Of a stretch of DNA of 6,384 bases, positions 5,615 to 6,384 are shown piece by piece. Both the position numbers and the translations under genes were made by a program. Location: NCBI GenBank assembly GCA_945878385.1, contig CAMCTE010000156.1, positions 1-6,384 on the forward strand. The letters run 5' to 3'. The DNA is from Azohydromonas lata NBRC 102462. Its GTDB lineage: Bacteria > Pseudomonadota > Gammaproteobacteria > Burkholderiales > Burkholderiaceae_C. The first letter of the stretch is position 1. Each line of letters starts with the position of its first letter. Under the pieces are notes generated by a model that saw only the letters and a list, made by a program, of their open reading frames with translations, was not told the origin of the DNA and searched no databases.

Positions 5615-6384
5615 ATGCATGGATGGCTTTGCGAGAACCCCACCGGGGCGGACCAGCTTCAGTGGAAGGCCCTGAGCCTGCCCGATCCGGGCCCGGGGCA
5701 GGTGCGGGTGGCAGTGCATGCAGCCAGCCTGAACTTTCCCGACCTGCTGACGGTGGAAAACAAGTACCAGATCAAGCCTCCCCTGCCCTTCGTGCCGGGC
5801 GCAGAATATGCGGGTGTGGTGGAAGCCCTGGGGCCTGGGGTCACCCACCTTCGCGCGGGCCAGCACGTGGCGGTGATTGGTGCGGCCGGCGGCTTTGCCA
5901 CGCACGCGCTGACCGCCGCGAGCCAGTGCCTGCCCATGCCCTCCGAAGTGCCCTTTGAGCATGCGGCAGCGTTTGCCTTCACCTATGGCACCACGCACCA
6001 TGCGCTGATGGACCGGGCGCAATTGAAGGCCGGCGAAACCGTGCTGGTGTTGGGTGCGGCCGGCGGTGTGGGCAGTTCGGCCATCCAGGTGGCCAAGGCG
6101 GCAGGCGCGCGGGTCATCGCCGGTGTGTCCAGCGACCACAAGGCCGCCTTTTGCAGGGGGCTGGGTGCCGACGAGACGATCAACTACGCCCACCAGGACT
6201 TGCGCGAACAGCTCAAGGCCCTCACGGGCGGCCGCGGCCCTGATGTGGTGTACGACCCGGTGGGCGGCGCCTTGGCTGAGCCGGTGTTCCGCTCCATCGC
6301 CTGGCGCGGCCGCTACCTGGTGATCGGTTTTGCCGGCGGTGCCATTCCCGCCCTGCCCTGGAATCTGGCCCTGCTCAAGGGTGC
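5615..6384 (+). CDS. Zinc-independent quinone oxidoreductase-like MDR-family protein, 3' end missing
   Basis: The first 256 codons are present and the frame is open to the window edge; the family is usually about 320-335 residues. It is a medium-chain dehydrogenase/reductase of the NADPH:quinone oxidoreductase type, which normally reduces quinones, enones or related compounds with NAD(P)H. Visible features: an N-terminal GroES-like domain with ASLNFPDLL at 37-45 and PGAEYAGVVEALGPGV at 61-76; the nucleotide-binding domain with the glycine-rich motif GAAGGVGSSAIQVAKAAGA at 147-165; and DVVYDPVGG at 210-218. The cysteines of zinc-containing alcohol dehydrogenases are absent, as expected. The start is ATG at 5615 (MHGWLCENPTG); an in-frame ATG at 5609 would add Met-Thr and has a slightly better-placed weak GGGA. 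It is divergent from surE, and its substrate cannot be told from the sequence. Confidence 0.9.
   Translation, partial: MHGWLCENPTGADQLQWKALSLPDPGPGQVRVAVHAASLNFPDLLTVENKYQIKPPLPFVPGAEYAGVVEALGPGVTHLRAGQHVAVIGAAGGFATHALTAASQCLPMPSEVPFEHAAAFAFTYGTTHHALMDRAQLKAGETVLVLGAAGGVGSSAIQVAKAAGARVIAGVSSDHKAAFCRGLGADETINYAHQDLREQLKALTGGRGPDVVYDPVGGALAEPVFRSIAWRGRYLVIGFAGGAIPALPWNLALLKG

Noticed and set aside
5540..6193. Upstream extension of the surE frame giving a 475-residue protein
   Set aside because: The extra 218 residues are antisense to the quinone oxidoreductase gene and lack family homology; SurE homology begins exactly at the ATG at 5539.

Overview
The window looks like ordinary chromosomal DNA from a GC-rich betaproteobacterium, most likely a member of the Comamonadaceae/Burkholderiales. 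The clues are the strong G/C third-position bias in every real gene, the surE-pcm-nlpD gene order, and the sequence style of the proteins. It holds seven genes, six complete and one cut by the right edge. No tRNA, rRNA, mobile element, CRISPR array or phage gene was seen.

Left part (1-1397): a small GlcG/HbpS-type (DUF336) protein gene on the minus strand (32-439) is divergent from a Bax-inhibitor-1/YccA-type membrane protein gene on the plus strand (583-1278). The second gene has a clear Shine-Dalgarno sequence and ends in a strong intrinsic terminator (about 1299-1325). That terminator also sits in the convergent gap facing rlmD.

Central part (1398-5539, all minus strand): a compact four-gene cluster transcribed right to left, surE -> pcm -> nlpD-like -> rlmD. 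SurE is a survival nucleotidase, Pcm repairs isoaspartyl damage in proteins, the NlpD-like lipoprotein (LysM plus degenerate LytM) probably activates cell-wall amidases, and RlmD methylates U1939 of 23S rRNA. surE/pcm and nlpD/rlmD each share a 4-base ATGA stop/start overlap, and pcm/nlpD are 37 bp apart, so the four are very likely one operon. In many gamma- and betaproteobacteria rpoS follows nlpD directly. Here rlmD takes that place and no sigma factor gene is in the window.

Right part (5540-6384): a 75-bp divergent gap separates surE from a zinc-independent MDR-family quinone oxidoreductase gene on the plus strand, which runs off the window. A near-consensus TACAAT box lies so close to the surE ATG that a leaderless surE message is plausible.

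I did not find a convincing new biological system. The points worth a second look are modest: the missing rpoS, the possibly leaderless surE, the inactivated LytM site and in-frame 9-bp repeat in NlpD, the insertion and unusual cysteine spacing in RlmD, and the N-terminal extension of Pcm.
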